This document shows positions 1 to 7,928 of a DNA stretch of 64,000 nt, piece by piece. The notes under the pieces are model-generated. The model saw only the letters and a list, made by a program, of their open reading frames with translations, did not search any database and was not told the DNA's origin. The position numbers and the translations under genes are program-made. Every line of letters begins with the position of its first letter. Position 1 is the stretch's first letter. Origin of the DNA: Thermospira aquatica (GTDB lineage Bacteria > Spirochaetota > Brevinematia > Brevinematales > Thermospiraceae); contig NZ_CP073355.1 in assembly GCF_023525255.1 (NCBI RefSeq), positions 1,736,001 through 1,800,000 of the forward strand. Reading direction: 5' to 3'.

Positions 1-1
1 C

Positions 2-328
2 AATAGTATTGAGTTCGAGTTTGGCAAAGCAAACCTGAGGAGTGCCAAGATGCCAATCCTTGATCGTTTGGCCCAGATTCTCAAAAAATACAGTGCCTAT
101 GAGATCGAAGTTCATGGACATACGGATAATATTGGAAGTGAACAGAGAAATCTCGAGCTTTCTCTCCAGCGTGCACAGGCTGTAAAAGATTATCTTGTGA
201 AGAAGGGTATTCCGGCTCGTCGTATGACGACAAAAGGTTTTGGTTTCCAGTATCCAGTTGCAGATAATGCAACCGAAGAGGGCCGACGAAAGAATCGCCG
301 TGTGGAGTTCATCCTTATTAAGAAGTAA
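2..328 (+). CDS. OmpA-family C-terminal domain protein (5' end outside window)
   Basis: Only the last 108 codons are present and the frame is open to the left edge. The visible part is a complete OmpA-like peptidoglycan-binding domain: the opening strand SIEFEFGKANLR, the core motif HGHTDNIGS, the helix with LSLQRAQAVKDYLV, and the closing NRRVEF. Such domains sit in the periplasm and bind diaminopimelate peptidoglycan, anchoring the outer membrane or a lipoprotein to the cell wall. What lies upstream (barrel, lipoprotein or TPR region) cannot be told. An internal ATG at position 50 is not the real start because homology begins before it. The cupin gene follows 12 bp after the stop. Confidence 0.88.
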   Translation, partial: NSIEFEFGKANLRSAKMPILDRLAQILKKYSAYEIEVHGHTDNIGSEQRNLELSLQRAQAVKDYLVKKGIPARRMTTKGFGFQYPVADNATEEGRRKNRRVEFILIKK

Positions 329-340
329 GGAGAAATACCT

Positions 341-685
341 ATGGTGTATCGCTTTGCAGATCATAAAAGAGAAACACGAGAGAAGATGCGAGGAGGTGAG
401 GGAGTTATCTCCCTCACCCATCTTATTCCTGAGGAGAGGCTTCATCATGCCCGCCTGGTGGCACGAATTGAGGTTCCTGTAGGGGCAAGTATTGGTTATC
501 ATTATCATGAGTCAGAGGTGGAGTACTATATCATCCTTGAGGGTCATGGTGAGGTTATCGAGGGGGAAAAAGTGACATCAGTAGACGTGGGGGATGTGGT
601 GGTCACAGGTCCACAAGAAGGACATGCTATTCGCAACGTGGGTTCTGAGCCTCTGGTGTTTTTGGCCATTATTCAAAAGCTTTGA
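341..685 (+). CDS. Small single-domain cupin protein
   Basis: A 114-residue protein with AAGGAG 5-10 bp before the ATG. Both cupin motifs are intact: GYHYHESEVEYYIILEG (motif 1, two His and one Glu metal ligands) and GDVVVTGPQEGHAIRN (motif 2, the last His ligand). Such one-domain cupins bind a divalent metal and serve as isomerases, dioxygenases or sugar-binding proteins; the substrate cannot be read from sequence. It lies between the OmpA-like gene and an iron alcohol dehydrogenase, 13 bp before the latter, so it is probably co-transcribed. The fold is secure and the function is open. Confidence 0.85.
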   Translation: MVYRFADHKRETREKMRGGEGVISLTHLIPEERLHHARLVARIEVPVGASIGYHYHESEVEYYIILEGHGEVIEGEKVTSVDVGDVVVTGPQEGHAIRNVGSEPLVFLAIIQKL

Positions 686-698
686 TGAAGGAGGGATT

Positions 699-1820
699 AT
701 GGATAACTGGCAGTGGCGGACCCCTCCTGTGTTTTTTGGATGGGGGTGTACACACAGTGAGCTTCTCTCATTTCTTTCTTTTCGAGGAAAACGGTGGGCT
801 GTGTGTATGGGCTCTCACTTTCTCCAAAGGGAGTGGTCGCACTGGCAAGAGGTGGCTCATGATTATGGATTAGAGGTTGAGGCTTTTGTAGTGAGGGGTG
901 GTGAACCAACGGTTCCCCAGGTGGATGAGCTTACCATGAGGGTGAAAGCGTATCAACCGGATGGGATAGTAGGTATTGGGGGTGGAACTGTCCTTGATAC
1001 AGCCAAGGCTGTAGCTGCTATGGTGGTTCATCCTGGGAGTGTGGGAGACTACCTCGAAGAGGTAGGAACGAAAAAGCTTTTTTCTCAACCTCTTCCCTGG
1101 GTTGGAGTTCCGACGACAGCAGGAACAGGATCAGAATCTACCAAGAATTCGGTCATAATTGTTCCTGAAAAAAGGGTAAAACGTTCCTTGCGCCATGATA
1201 TGCTCTGGTCTCAGGGTGTCTTTCTTGATCCAGCTCTTACCCTTTCGCAGCCCTGGGAAGTAACGGTAAATGCCGGACTTGATGCCTTTACCCATCTGTT
1301 GGAGGCTGCGGTAAGCAAGAAATTTCACCCTTTTGCTCTTGCTTTAGCTGATCGATTTCTTGGAGATATTATTGAGGGACTTTCTTGTTTGAAAGAACAT
1401 CCTGAGGATAGAGAAGCACGAGAGAAGCTTCTTGTCGCAAGTAACGCGGGAGGGATGGCATTGGCAAATGGAGGGCTGGGATCGGTACACGGCTTTGCTG
1501 CGACACTAGGAGGTATGACAGATATTCCCCATGGAAGGGTGTGCGGGATAATTCTTGATCATGTGGTAGAGGTAAATAGACGCTATACTGAGAGATATGA
1601 GATGCTTGCGCTAGTAAAACACCACGGAGGAAGTGAAGGGTTTGTCCATTTTCTTTCTCAGTGGAAAAAGATGCTCGGTGTAGATACAGATTTTCGGCGC
1701 TGGAATCTTGCCCTCGACCCGGTGGAGATTGTGAGGCTTTCTACCAGTTCGAGTATGAAGGCTAACCCTGCTGACGTGCCGGCTTCCGATTGGATAGCTA
1801 TGTGGAAAAATCTCTTGTGA
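699..1820 (+). CDS. Iron-containing alcohol dehydrogenase
   Basis: A 373-residue protein of the Fe-dependent (group III) alcohol dehydrogenase family, NAD(P)-dependent and cytosolic. The start at 699 is chosen because AAGGAGGG precedes it; the open frame extends further upstream into the cupin gene but without a ribosome site. Visible motifs are the nucleotide-binding GIGGGTVLDTAKAVAA, the family signature PTTAGTGSEST, and metal ligands in LDAFTHLLEA and in GSVHGFAATLGGMTDIPHGR. Substrates in the family range from short alcohols and aldehydes to butanol, lactaldehyde and 1,3-propanediol; none can be chosen here. In an anaerobe it would plausibly reoxidise NADH during fermentation. Confidence 0.9.
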   Translation: MDNWQWRTPPVFFGWGCTHSELLSFLSFRGKRWAVCMGSHFLQREWSHWQEVAHDYGLEVEAFVVRGGEPTVPQVDELTMRVKAYQPDGIVGIGGGTVLDTAKAVAAMVVHPGSVGDYLEEVGTKKLFSQPLPWVGVPTTAGTGSESTKNSVIIVPEKRVKRSLRHDMLWSQGVFLDPALTLSQPWEVTVNAGLDAFTHLLEAAVSKKFHPFALALADRFLGDIIEGLSCLKEHPEDREAREKLLVASNAGGMALANGGLGSVHGFAATLGGMTDIPHGRVCGIILDHVVEVNRRYTERYEMLALVKHHGGSEGFVHFLSQWKKMLGVDTDFRRWNLALDPVEIVRLSTSSSMKANPADVPASDWIAMWKNLL

Positions 1821-2905
1821 TGGGGATGGGTATGGATCTTTTGATTTTAGGTGTACCTCTCTGGAGGTATCTTTTTCTCGGGGGACTGTTTTTGTTGGGT
1901 CTTGTTTTAAGTCTTGGTTTTGATTGGCTTTTGAAGGTGTGGATCCTGCGCAGGTGGAAACTTCATGATAAAGGCAAACTTCGCAAGCAGGGATTTCGTA
2001 AGCAAACGGTTGGGATTGTGATATTTGCCGTAGGGCTTGCGTTTTCCTCTTCAGCTTCTTTGCCTGAGAGGTGGCTTGTCTTTCTCCAGAGGGTATGTGT
2101 GATTGGTATTGGGGTAGAGCTTACCATTATTGTGTCAAGAATTTTGGAGGTAGCGTTTCGAGAGTATTGGTATTATAAAGCACCTGATCGTGATGAGAAA
2201 TTTCATGATGGTTTTGTAAAGAGTATCTGGGGAGTGTTACGGCTTTTTTTGTGGATTGTGGCGTTTTTTATCATCCTGGATAATGTTGGTGTGAAGATTA
2301 ACACGATCCTGGCGGGTCTTGGTATTGGTGGTATTGCCGGGGCGTTTGCTGCTCAATCGGTACTGGGGGATCTTTTTGCCTTTATCTCTATTTTTCTTGA
2401 TAAGCCTTTTGAGGTTGGAGATTTTTTGGTGATTGATGCAGAGAACAAGGGAACGGTGGAGTATATTGGTCTCCGTTCTACGCGTATTCGGAGTCTTTCG
2501 GGGGAGCTTCTCATTGTTCCCAATCGAGAGCTTACCTCTATGAGGTTACATAATTATCGGCATATGGAACGAAGGCGTGTTGTGATCAAATTTGGTGTTG
2601 TGTATGAAACAGCGCTTGAAAAACTCAAAGAAATTCCCTCCCTTCTTAAAGAGATTATTGATGCCCAAGATCAGGCGACGTTTGATCGCTGTCATTTTGA
2701 CAATCTTGGGGATTATAGTTTAGATTTTGAATGTGTCTATTGGGTAGAGAGTAACGATTTTGGAATACATATGGATGTGAAGCAGGCGATTCTTCAGAGG
2801 ATGATGGAGGTTTTTCAAGAAAAAGGTATAGAATTTGCCTATCCTACGCAGGTGCTTTATACTTATCAGATGAAAAAACAAGGAGGAGAAGATGCGACAG
2901 AGTAA
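1820..2905 (+). CDS. MscS-family mechanosensitive ion channel
   Basis: About 361 residues. Three hydrophobic segments fill the N-terminal half, followed by the pore helix GLGIGGIAGAFAAQSVLG, which is typical of MscS with its Gly/Ala-rich packing face. The beta domain (DKPFEVGDFLVI, SLSGELLIVPNREL) and the cytoplasmic alpha/beta domain follow. Such channels open under membrane tension and release solutes on hypo-osmotic shock. The start is uncertain: ATG at 1820 overlaps the upstream stop as TGATG, ATG at 1832 is also possible, and a third in-frame ATG lies at 1790 inside the upstream gene. The next small gene overlaps the 3' end by 14 bp, pointing to translational coupling. Confidence 0.9.
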   Translation: MGMGMDLLILGVPLWRYLFLGGLFLLGLVLSLGFDWLLKVWILRRWKLHDKGKLRKQGFRKQTVGIVIFAVGLAFSSSASLPERWLVFLQRVCVIGIGVELTIIVSRILEVAFREYWYYKAPDRDEKFHDGFVKSIWGVLRLFLWIVAFFIILDNVGVKINTILAGLGIGGIAGAFAAQSVLGDLFAFISIFLDKPFEVGDFLVIDAENKGTVEYIGLRSTRIRSLSGELLIVPNRELTSMRLHNYRHMERRRVVIKFGVVYETALEKLKEIPSLLKEIIDAQDQATFDRCHFDNLGDYSLDFECVYWVESNDFGIHMDVKQAILQRMMEVFQEKGIEFAYPTQVLYTYQMKKQGGEDATE

Positions 2906-3089
2906 AATGCTTCTTCAAAACTGGATTATGGTAGGTATTGGCGTTTTTTTGATGTATTTTGGTTTTTTCTTGGTCTCTTTTATTAAGCTGAATTATGAGG
3001 GATGGTATGCGCTGATCTCTGTAGCAACGATTGTTGGGGGGATTGTCATGGTTTTGCTTGGGTTGTGGTTGGGTTTTGAGCGAGAGTAA
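2892..3089 (+). CDS. Small two-helix membrane protein
   Basis: A 65-residue protein with two hydrophobic segments (about residues 10-30 and 38-60) separated by a short polar turn. The ATG is preceded by AAGGAGGAG, and the gene overlaps the end of the channel gene by 14 bp, so it is probably translated from the same message. No family is recognised. It could be an accessory subunit or simply a small inner-membrane protein; the pairing with the channel is suggested only by position. Confidence 0.7.
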   Translation: MRQSKMLLQNWIMVGIGVFLMYFGFFLVSFIKLNYEGWYALISVATIVGGIVMVLLGLWLGFERE

Positions 3090-3092
3090 GAT

Positions 3093-4685
3093 ATGAGAGT
3101 TTTGTTATCTGGAAATGAAGCGGTCGCGAGGGGGGCTTATGAGGCAGGCGCCGGTATAGCAACAGGCTATCCCGGTACACCCAGTTCGGAGATTATCGCT
3201 ACTCTTGTGGAAAAATATGCTGATGTCGTGTGTGAATGGAGTGTGAATGAAAAGGTGGCTCTTGAGGTGGCGATAGGCGCATCTCTTAAAGGAGTACGTT
3301 CATTGGTTACCATGAAACATGTAGGCCTTAATGTGGCGGCAGATCCTTTAATGACGCTTGCCTTTACAGGTGTGAATGCTGGGTTGGTGATTGCGGTGGC
3401 GGATGATCCGGGGATGCATTCCTCACAGAATGAACAGGATAGTAGACATTGGGGTAAATTTGGGTTTCTTCCCATTCTTGAGCCCTCAGATAGTCAAGAA
3501 GCAAAAGATTTTGTGCGTTTAGGGTTTGAGATTTCCGAAAGGTTTGAGGTGCCGTTAATTCTTCGGTTGGTGACTCGTGTGTCACACACCCGTACCCCCG
3601 TATGGTGTGATGAACCACCTTCTCAAATGCCCCTGTTCTCTTATCAAAAAGACATTCGGAAATACGTTATGGCGCCGGCTAATGCTATACACAGACATCC
3701 CCTTGCTGTGGAGCGATTCCAGAAACTTCGTGAGTTTTCTGAGACCTTTTCAGGCAATATTGTAGATAGCCAGGAAATGAATCGACGGGTTGGGATACTG
3801 ACCCATGGGCTAGTTTATCACCATGTTAAAGAGGTATTCCCCGATGTACCGGTGATGAAGATAGGCATGTATCCTCTTCCTGTGAAAAAAATTCAGGATT
3901 TTGCTAGTTCTGTGGAAGAATTGTGGGTAGTAGAGGAGTTGGATCCTCTTATCGAAGAGGAAGTAAGATCCCTGGGAATCTCTGTAAGAAGAGGAAAGGG
4001 GGAGATCCCCTGGTGTGGAGAGCTTACACCGGATGTTCTTCGTAAAGCTTTTGGGCTACCGGTAGAGATCTCGTGTCTTGTGGAGGAAAAACTTCCCGCC
4101 CGTCCTCCAAAGATGTGTCAGGGATGCTCTCATATTCCCGTATTTGAGGTTTTGCGGGACATGGAACTTACCGTATGGGGAGATATAGGGTGTTATACTC
4201 TTGGGGCTTTTACTCCCTATAGTGCTATGGATACGTGTATATGTATGGGGGCTGGTGCAGGAGTGGAAGCGGGATTCAAAAAGGCTGCAATGAGGCAAGG
4301 TGAACATGTTCGTAGCGTTGGTGTGGTGGGGGATTCGACGTTTTTTCATTCGGCAATGACCCACGTGGTCAATGCAGTGTACAACAAGATTCCGATGAAA
4401 CTGTTGGTTCTGGACAATCATATTACTGCTATGACGGGCCATCAACCAAACCCGGCAAGTCGTGTGAATGCCTATGCTCAGACAACGCCTTATGTGGATA
4501 TTGAAAAGGTGGTGCGGGGACTGGGAGTGGAACGGGTGGTTAAGGTTTCTGCCTATGATCGGGAAAGGTTAAAAGCAGTTATAGAAGAAGAATTGATAGC
4601 CGAGGGACCTTCGGTTATCATTGTGGATGGGGTTTGTGTTATCGCACAGCCAAAGTTAAATAAGTTGTGGAACCGTGGGGGATAA
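3093..4685 (+). CDS. iorA: Indolepyruvate:ferredoxin oxidoreductase, alpha subunit (lacks ferredoxin domain)
   Basis: A 530-residue protein with the pyrimidine domain at the N-terminus (GNEAVARGAYEAGAGIATGY), the middle transketolase C-like domain, and the TPP-binding domain (GDIGCYTLGAF, CMGAGAG, GDSTFFHS, LDNHITAMTGHQ). The enzyme oxidatively decarboxylates aryl pyruvates, made by transamination of Trp, Phe and Tyr, to aryl-acetyl-CoA and reduces ferredoxin. CQGC and DTCICMG are present as in the family. Family members usually run to about 600 residues or more and end in a two-[4Fe-4S] ferredoxin domain; this one stops at QPKLNKLWNRGG with no CxxCxxC cluster motif. It is followed by iorB at a gap of 4 bp. 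Confidence 0.92.
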   Translation: MRVLLSGNEAVARGAYEAGAGIATGYPGTPSSEIIATLVEKYADVVCEWSVNEKVALEVAIGASLKGVRSLVTMKHVGLNVAADPLMTLAFTGVNAGLVIAVADDPGMHSSQNEQDSRHWGKFGFLPILEPSDSQEAKDFVRLGFEISERFEVPLILRLVTRVSHTRTPVWCDEPPSQMPLFSYQKDIRKYVMAPANAIHRHPLAVERFQKLREFSETFSGNIVDSQEMNRRVGILTHGLVYHHVKEVFPDVPVMKIGMYPLPVKKIQDFASSVEELWVVEELDPLIEEEVRSLGISVRRGKGEIPWCGELTPDVLRKAFGLPVEISCLVEEKLPARPPKMCQGCSHIPVFEVLRDMELTVWGDIGCYTLGAFTPYSAMDTCICMGAGAGVEAGFKKAAMRQGEHVRSVGVVGDSTFFHSAMTHVVNAVYNKIPMKLLVLDNHITAMTGHQPNPASRVNAYAQTTPYVDIEKVVRGLGVERVVKVSAYDRERLKAVIEEELIAEGPSVIIVDGVCVIAQPKLNKLWNRGG

Positions 4686-4689
4686 AGAT

Positions 4690-5289
4690 ATGAATGTGAA
4701 GAGTGTGGTTGTATGTGGTGTTGGCGGACAGGGGATTGTTCTCGCTTCGGATGTTCTTTCAGAAGTCCTTTTTCGTGCTGGTTATGAAGTGAAGAAAAAC
4801 GAAATACATGGAATGAGTCAGCGTGAGGGTTCTGTGGTGAGTTTTGTTCGGTGGGGCGACAAGGTATTCTCACCTGTGGTGAGTCAGGGCGAAGCGGATA
4901 TTCTTATGGCTTTTGAGTATCTGGAAGGACTTCGATATCTTCCTTTTCTCAAAAAAGGTGGTATAGGATTGATCAGTACGCAGCAAATTGAACCAATTCC
5001 TGTGAAAACAGGGCAGATGTCTTATCCGCCTCAGAGGGATGATCTTTTTCGGTGTGTAGGACAATTGCTCATGATTGAAGCCGAATCATTGTCTCGTGAA
5101 GCTGGTAATCCGAGGGTGACCAATACGCTCTTTCTTGGAGTACTCTCGTGTTTTTTACCCGAAGTAGAGGAGAAACACTGGATGGAAGTGCTTGCTTCGA
5201 TGATTAAACCTGATTATCTCGAGGTAAATAAAAAGGCTTTCTCGTTAGGAAAGGATGTTGGAAGAAAGTTTTTAAAGGAGAAACTATAA
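4690..5289 (+). CDS. iorB: Indolepyruvate:ferredoxin oxidoreductase, beta subunit
   Basis: A 199-residue protein with the gamma-type domain of 2-oxoacid:ferredoxin oxidoreductases: [14 protein letters not shown] at the N-terminus and the family motif [20 protein letters not shown]. It pairs with IorA to form the active enzyme. The ATG at 4690 is chosen over an in-frame GTG at 4675 because GGGGGA lies 5-10 bp before it and because it avoids overlap with iorA. The partner lacks its usual ferredoxin domain, and this subunit has no cysteine cluster to replace it. It is in one operon with the ligase and ACT genes downstream. Confidence 0.92.
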   Translation: MNVKSVVVCGVGGQGIVLASDVLSEVLFRAGYEVKKNEIHGMSQREGSVVSFVRWGDKVFSPVVSQGEADILMAFEYLEGLRYLPFLKKGGIGLISTQQIEPIPVKTGQMSYPPQRDDLFRCVGQLLMIEAESLSREAGNPRVTNTLFLGVLSCFLPEVEEKHWMEVLASMIKPDYLEVNKKAFSLGKDVGRKFLKEKL

Positions 5290-5305
5290 ACGAAGGAGGT
5301 TGGGG

Positions 5306-6619
5306 ATGAAAAATTCCCATGTCTATTGGAATCAGAAGGACGAGACCATGGATGTTTCTGTGAGGGCTTCCCTTCAGTTGTACAGACTAAAGGAATTGGT
5401 CTGGTATGTGTATGATCATGTGCCTTTTTATAAAAAAAAGTTTGATGAAAAGGGGGTACATCCGAGAGATATACGTTCTCTTGAGGATATTCGTCTACTG
5501 CCGATGACGACAAAAACCGATTTGAGAGATAATTATCCCTATGGGCTTTTTGCTGTTCCTATGGAAAAAATTGTTCGTATTCACGCATCCAGTGGAACGA
5601 CAGGGAAGCCTACAGTGGTGGGGTATACAGCATCAGATATTGCCCTGTGGTCCGAGGTGATGGCACGATCGCTTGTTTCTGCCGGGGCAACGAAGCATTC
5701 TATCATTCAGAATGCGTATGGTTATGGACTTTTTACCGGGGGGTTGGGAGTACACTATGGTGCTGAAAGGATTGGAGCAACCGTTATCCCTATCTCCGGA
5801 GGAAATACAGCGAGACAACTTCTAGTTCTTGAAGATTTTGGTCCTGACATAATCACCTGTACCCCTTCGTATTCATTGTATCTCGCAGAAGAAGCGCACA
5901 AAAAAGGGCTCAATTTACACAAACTCAATCTCAAGTATGGGCTTTTCGGAGCTGAACCGTGGAGTGAGGCGATGAGGGATGAGATAGAGAGAATGCTTCC
6001 TATCAAAGCTATAAATATTTATGGTCTTTCTGAAATCATTGGTCCTGGTGTGGCTTGTGAATGTCTGGAACAAAAAGGGCTCCATATCTATGATGATCAT
6101 TTTTATCCCGAGATTCTTAATCCTGCTACGGGTGAGCCTGTGGCTCCAGGAGAGCAAGGGGAACTGGTGATAACGACCTTGACAAAGGAGGGTATTCCTC
6201 TCATACGCTACCGAACAAGAGATCTCACACGTTTTCTTGTGGGGGAATGTGCTTGTGGTCGAACATATCCAAGGATTGATCGTATTATGGGGAGAACTGA
6301 TGACATGCTTATTATTCGTGGGGTGAATGTGTTCCCCTCTCAGATTGAAGAGGTACTGGTACAGGTGGAAGAGGCATCCCCTCATTATGTGCTTATTGTG
6401 GATAGGGAAAATAACCTTGATGTACTCACGGTAATGGTTGAGGTAAATGACAGAGTGTTTTCCGATGAGATTAAAGGTTTAGAGACGATAGAGCAAAAGA
6501 TTCGCCATGAGATCCAAAATGTGCTGGGTATTTCTGTGATGGTGAAATTAGTTGAACCTCGAACTATTGAACGTAGTGAAGGCAAAGCAAAACGTATCAT
6601 TGATAATAGAAAGCTGTAG
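5306..6619 (+). CDS. paaK: Phenylacetate-CoA ligase-like AMP-forming enzyme
   Basis: A 437-residue member of the adenylate-forming family. The ATG has AAGGAGG 6 bp upstream, which rules against the TTG at 5300. Motifs seen are the P-loop-like [27 protein letters not shown], the hinge region YRTRDLTRF, and the C-terminal [20 protein letters not shown], all typical of PaaK. Next to iorAB such enzymes are thought to interconvert aryl-acetyl-CoA and the free aryl acetate: either activating arylacetates for reductive use by IOR, or running backwards to conserve energy from amino-acid breakdown. The direction cannot be inferred. A double ACT protein follows at 9 bp. Confidence 0.9.
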   Translation: MKNSHVYWNQKDETMDVSVRASLQLYRLKELVWYVYDHVPFYKKKFDEKGVHPRDIRSLEDIRLLPMTTKTDLRDNYPYGLFAVPMEKIVRIHASSGTTGKPTVVGYTASDIALWSEVMARSLVSAGATKHSIIQNAYGYGLFTGGLGVHYGAERIGATVIPISGGNTARQLLVLEDFGPDIITCTPSYSLYLAEEAHKKGLNLHKLNLKYGLFGAEPWSEAMRDEIERMLPIKAINIYGLSEIIGPGVACECLEQKGLHIYDDHFYPEILNPATGEPVAPGEQGELVITTLTKEGIPLIRYRTRDLTRFLVGECACGRTYPRIDRIMGRTDDMLIIRGVNVFPSQIEEVLVQVEEASPHYVLIVDRENNLDVLTVMVEVNDRVFSDEIKGLETIEQKIRHEIQNVLGISVMVKLVEPRTIERSEGKAKRIIDNRKL

Positions 6620-6628
6620 GAGGGAAGT

Positions 6629-7054
6629 ATGGTAAGGCAGATCTCTGTCTTTTTGGAAAATAAAGAGGGAAGACTCTATGAGGTGACAAAGTTTCTTGCT
6701 TCTGAGGGGGTGGATCTGCGAGCGTTGTCTGTTGCAGACACCAAAGACTTTGGGGTATTGAGGCTGATTGTAGATAAGCCTGACAAAGCTCTCAATGCTT
6801 TAAAGACAGCAGGATATTCTGTTCGTTTCACTGAGGTGGTGGCGGTGTCTTTGCCAGATCGGCCCGGGGAACTAGCCAATATCCTTGGAATTCTTCATGA
6901 GAACAAGGTAAATATCGAGTACATGTATACGCTGGTTTCTTGTTTTGAGAACGAGGTGGTGCTTATTCTTCGATTTGAGGCTCCCGAAGCTGTGGAGAAG
7001 CTTCTCCGGAAGCATGGAGTAAAGGTTGTAGGAGAAAAGGATATTGTAAAGTAA
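6629..7054 (+). CDS. Tandem ACT-domain protein
   Basis: A 141-residue protein made of two ACT domains and nothing else (first about residues 2-65, second 70-140). Each starts with a typical strand and loop: ISVFLENKEGRLYEVTKFL and VVAVSLPDRPGELANIL. ACT domains bind amino acids at the interface. This two-domain type is frequently found beside iorAB and the phenylacetate-CoA ligase, so it is probably an aromatic amino-acid sensor of that pathway, though its target is unknown. It has a good ribosome site (AGGAGGG) and is the last gene of the operon. No clear terminator follows. Confidence 0.88.
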   Translation: MVRQISVFLENKEGRLYEVTKFLASEGVDLRALSVADTKDFGVLRLIVDKPDKALNALKTAGYSVRFTEVVAVSLPDRPGELANILGILHENKVNIEYMYTLVSCFENEVVLILRFEAPEAVEKLLRKHGVKVVGEKDIVK

Positions 7055-7456
7055 AAGTTTTTGGAGCATCTTTCGTAATACCTGGCAAACTCCGAACATG
7101 CTTTCCTGTCTTTAAAAGAGAATGTCTAACCAAAGTGAAATTTTTTCGTTTTTTATGGAGCTTTTCATTTTCGTAAGGATGTGTTAAGAAAATGCTGCAA
7201 CCTTGTCCTGTGTCTCGAAAAAAGGCTTTTTACGTTTATCGTCCTGGAAAATTTCTTACAAGGAAGATATGGGTATTTATATGTTATTAACAAAATATTT
7301 CAATAAAATTATATTTCAATAATAGAATATATTGTTGTCTAGAGGGGGAATGAATCATGCGAGAGGTTGTGTTCTGTATTTTGAAGAAATTTCTTTTGTT
7401 TTTTTATTTCTCATTTTTTACTTTTTTTGGTAAGTAAAGAGACAATGCCTTCTTTT
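7055..7456 (+). other. AT-rich intergenic stretch with one possible tiny ORF
   Basis: About 400 bp without a recognised gene. It contains a 12-bp direct repeat, ATATTTCAATAA, at 7295-7306 and 7311-7322 (16 bp apart). Downstream, GAGGGGG precedes an ATG at 7357 opening a 26-codon hydrophobic peptide that ends at 7437, about 20 bp before the insertion-sequence remnant. It may be the start of an exported-protein gene cut short by the insertion, a small membrane peptide, or chance. Confidence 0.4.
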
Positions 7457-7664
7457 CCCGTTGCGTCAAATAAAAAAGTACGTGAAATTCGAATCATTGC
7501 CTCATAAATAAAAGTACTTGAAAATTTCATGCTGTTTTGTCCGAGTTTTTGTTTCCGTGCTGCCTCAAGAGCCTGGCGGCATAGTTTCGGTTTTTTAAAC
7601 CTGTTATCCTCACAAAGTAATCCAGTATCTCCTTTTTCTCCTTTTTGCTGGCTTTTTGATACTC

Positions 7665-7688
7665 TGCTTCGACAAGCTCAGCATATCA
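7665..7688 (-). repeat. 24-bp insert in dead transposase carrying TGAGCTTGTCGAAGC
   Basis: Relative to the other copy of the element, 24 extra bases lie between codons AAA and GAG of the transposase. The core on the minus strand is TGAGCTTGTCGAAGC. It resembles the core of the tandem 23-mers at 7742-7787. Confidence 0.7.
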
Positions 7689-7741
7689 TTTCGCCGTTTC
7701 CCTGTCAATAGGTCTTTTTTCAAACATCGCCAACCCAATTC

Positions 7742-7787
7742 CGGTTGGCGAGCCTGTCGAGCCACGGTTGGCGAGCTTGTCGAGCCA
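7742..7787 (+). repeat. Two tandem 23-bp units, CGGTTGGCGAGCYTGTCGAGCCA
   Basis: Units at 7742-7764 and 7765-7787 differ at one base (C or T in GAGCYTGTCGAG). They replace the short spacer that precedes the transposase ATG in the other copy of this insertion sequence, so they were added after the element arrived. A third partial unit (GGGTTGGCGATG, read on the minus strand) lies next to them. Confidence 0.85.
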
Positions 7788-7881
7788 TGAACTGGATTAT
7801 TTTACACAAATTTAAAGTACTTTTTTATTTTGCAATAGCGTTCCCTTTTCGAGTACTTTTATTATGAAGCAATTCGAATTC

Positions 7882-7910
7882 TTGACTTTTTTTGGTTTTG
7901 GGCTTAAAGT
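7882..7910 (+). promoter_or_regulatory. Possible sigma-70 promoter for the ComFB-like gene
   Basis: TTGACT, a 17-bp spacer, then TAAAGT. It lies just outside the insertion-sequence remnant and 19 bp before the ATG at 7929. The -10 is weak, and the leader would be very short. Confidence 0.45.
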
Positions 7911-7928
7911 ATATAAACAGGAGTTTCT

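Larger units (their letters stand above)
7457..7877 (-). mobile_element. Internally deleted insertion sequence remnant (same family as 51391-52790)
   Basis: Both ends and the start of the transposase match, in reverse orientation, the longer copy at 51391-52790. On the minus strand it runs from the left end (7877 down to about 7790), through the transposase ATG at 7727 (MFEKRPIDRETAK), to the residues NRNYAARLLRQHG, then jumps straight to the right end. About 1 kb of transposase is missing; AACAAAAA-like sequence at the joint suggests deletion through microhomology. A 24-bp insert at 7665-7688 brings in a TGA stop, so no product can be made. The right tip shares CCCGTTGCGTCAAAT with the other copy, and the left tip shares TCGAATTGCTTCATAAT. 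Confidence 0.85.

Noticed and set aside
7529-7711. A 60-codon plus-strand open frame within the insertion-sequence remnant
   Set aside because: It is the reverse complement of transposase codons and has no ribosome site.
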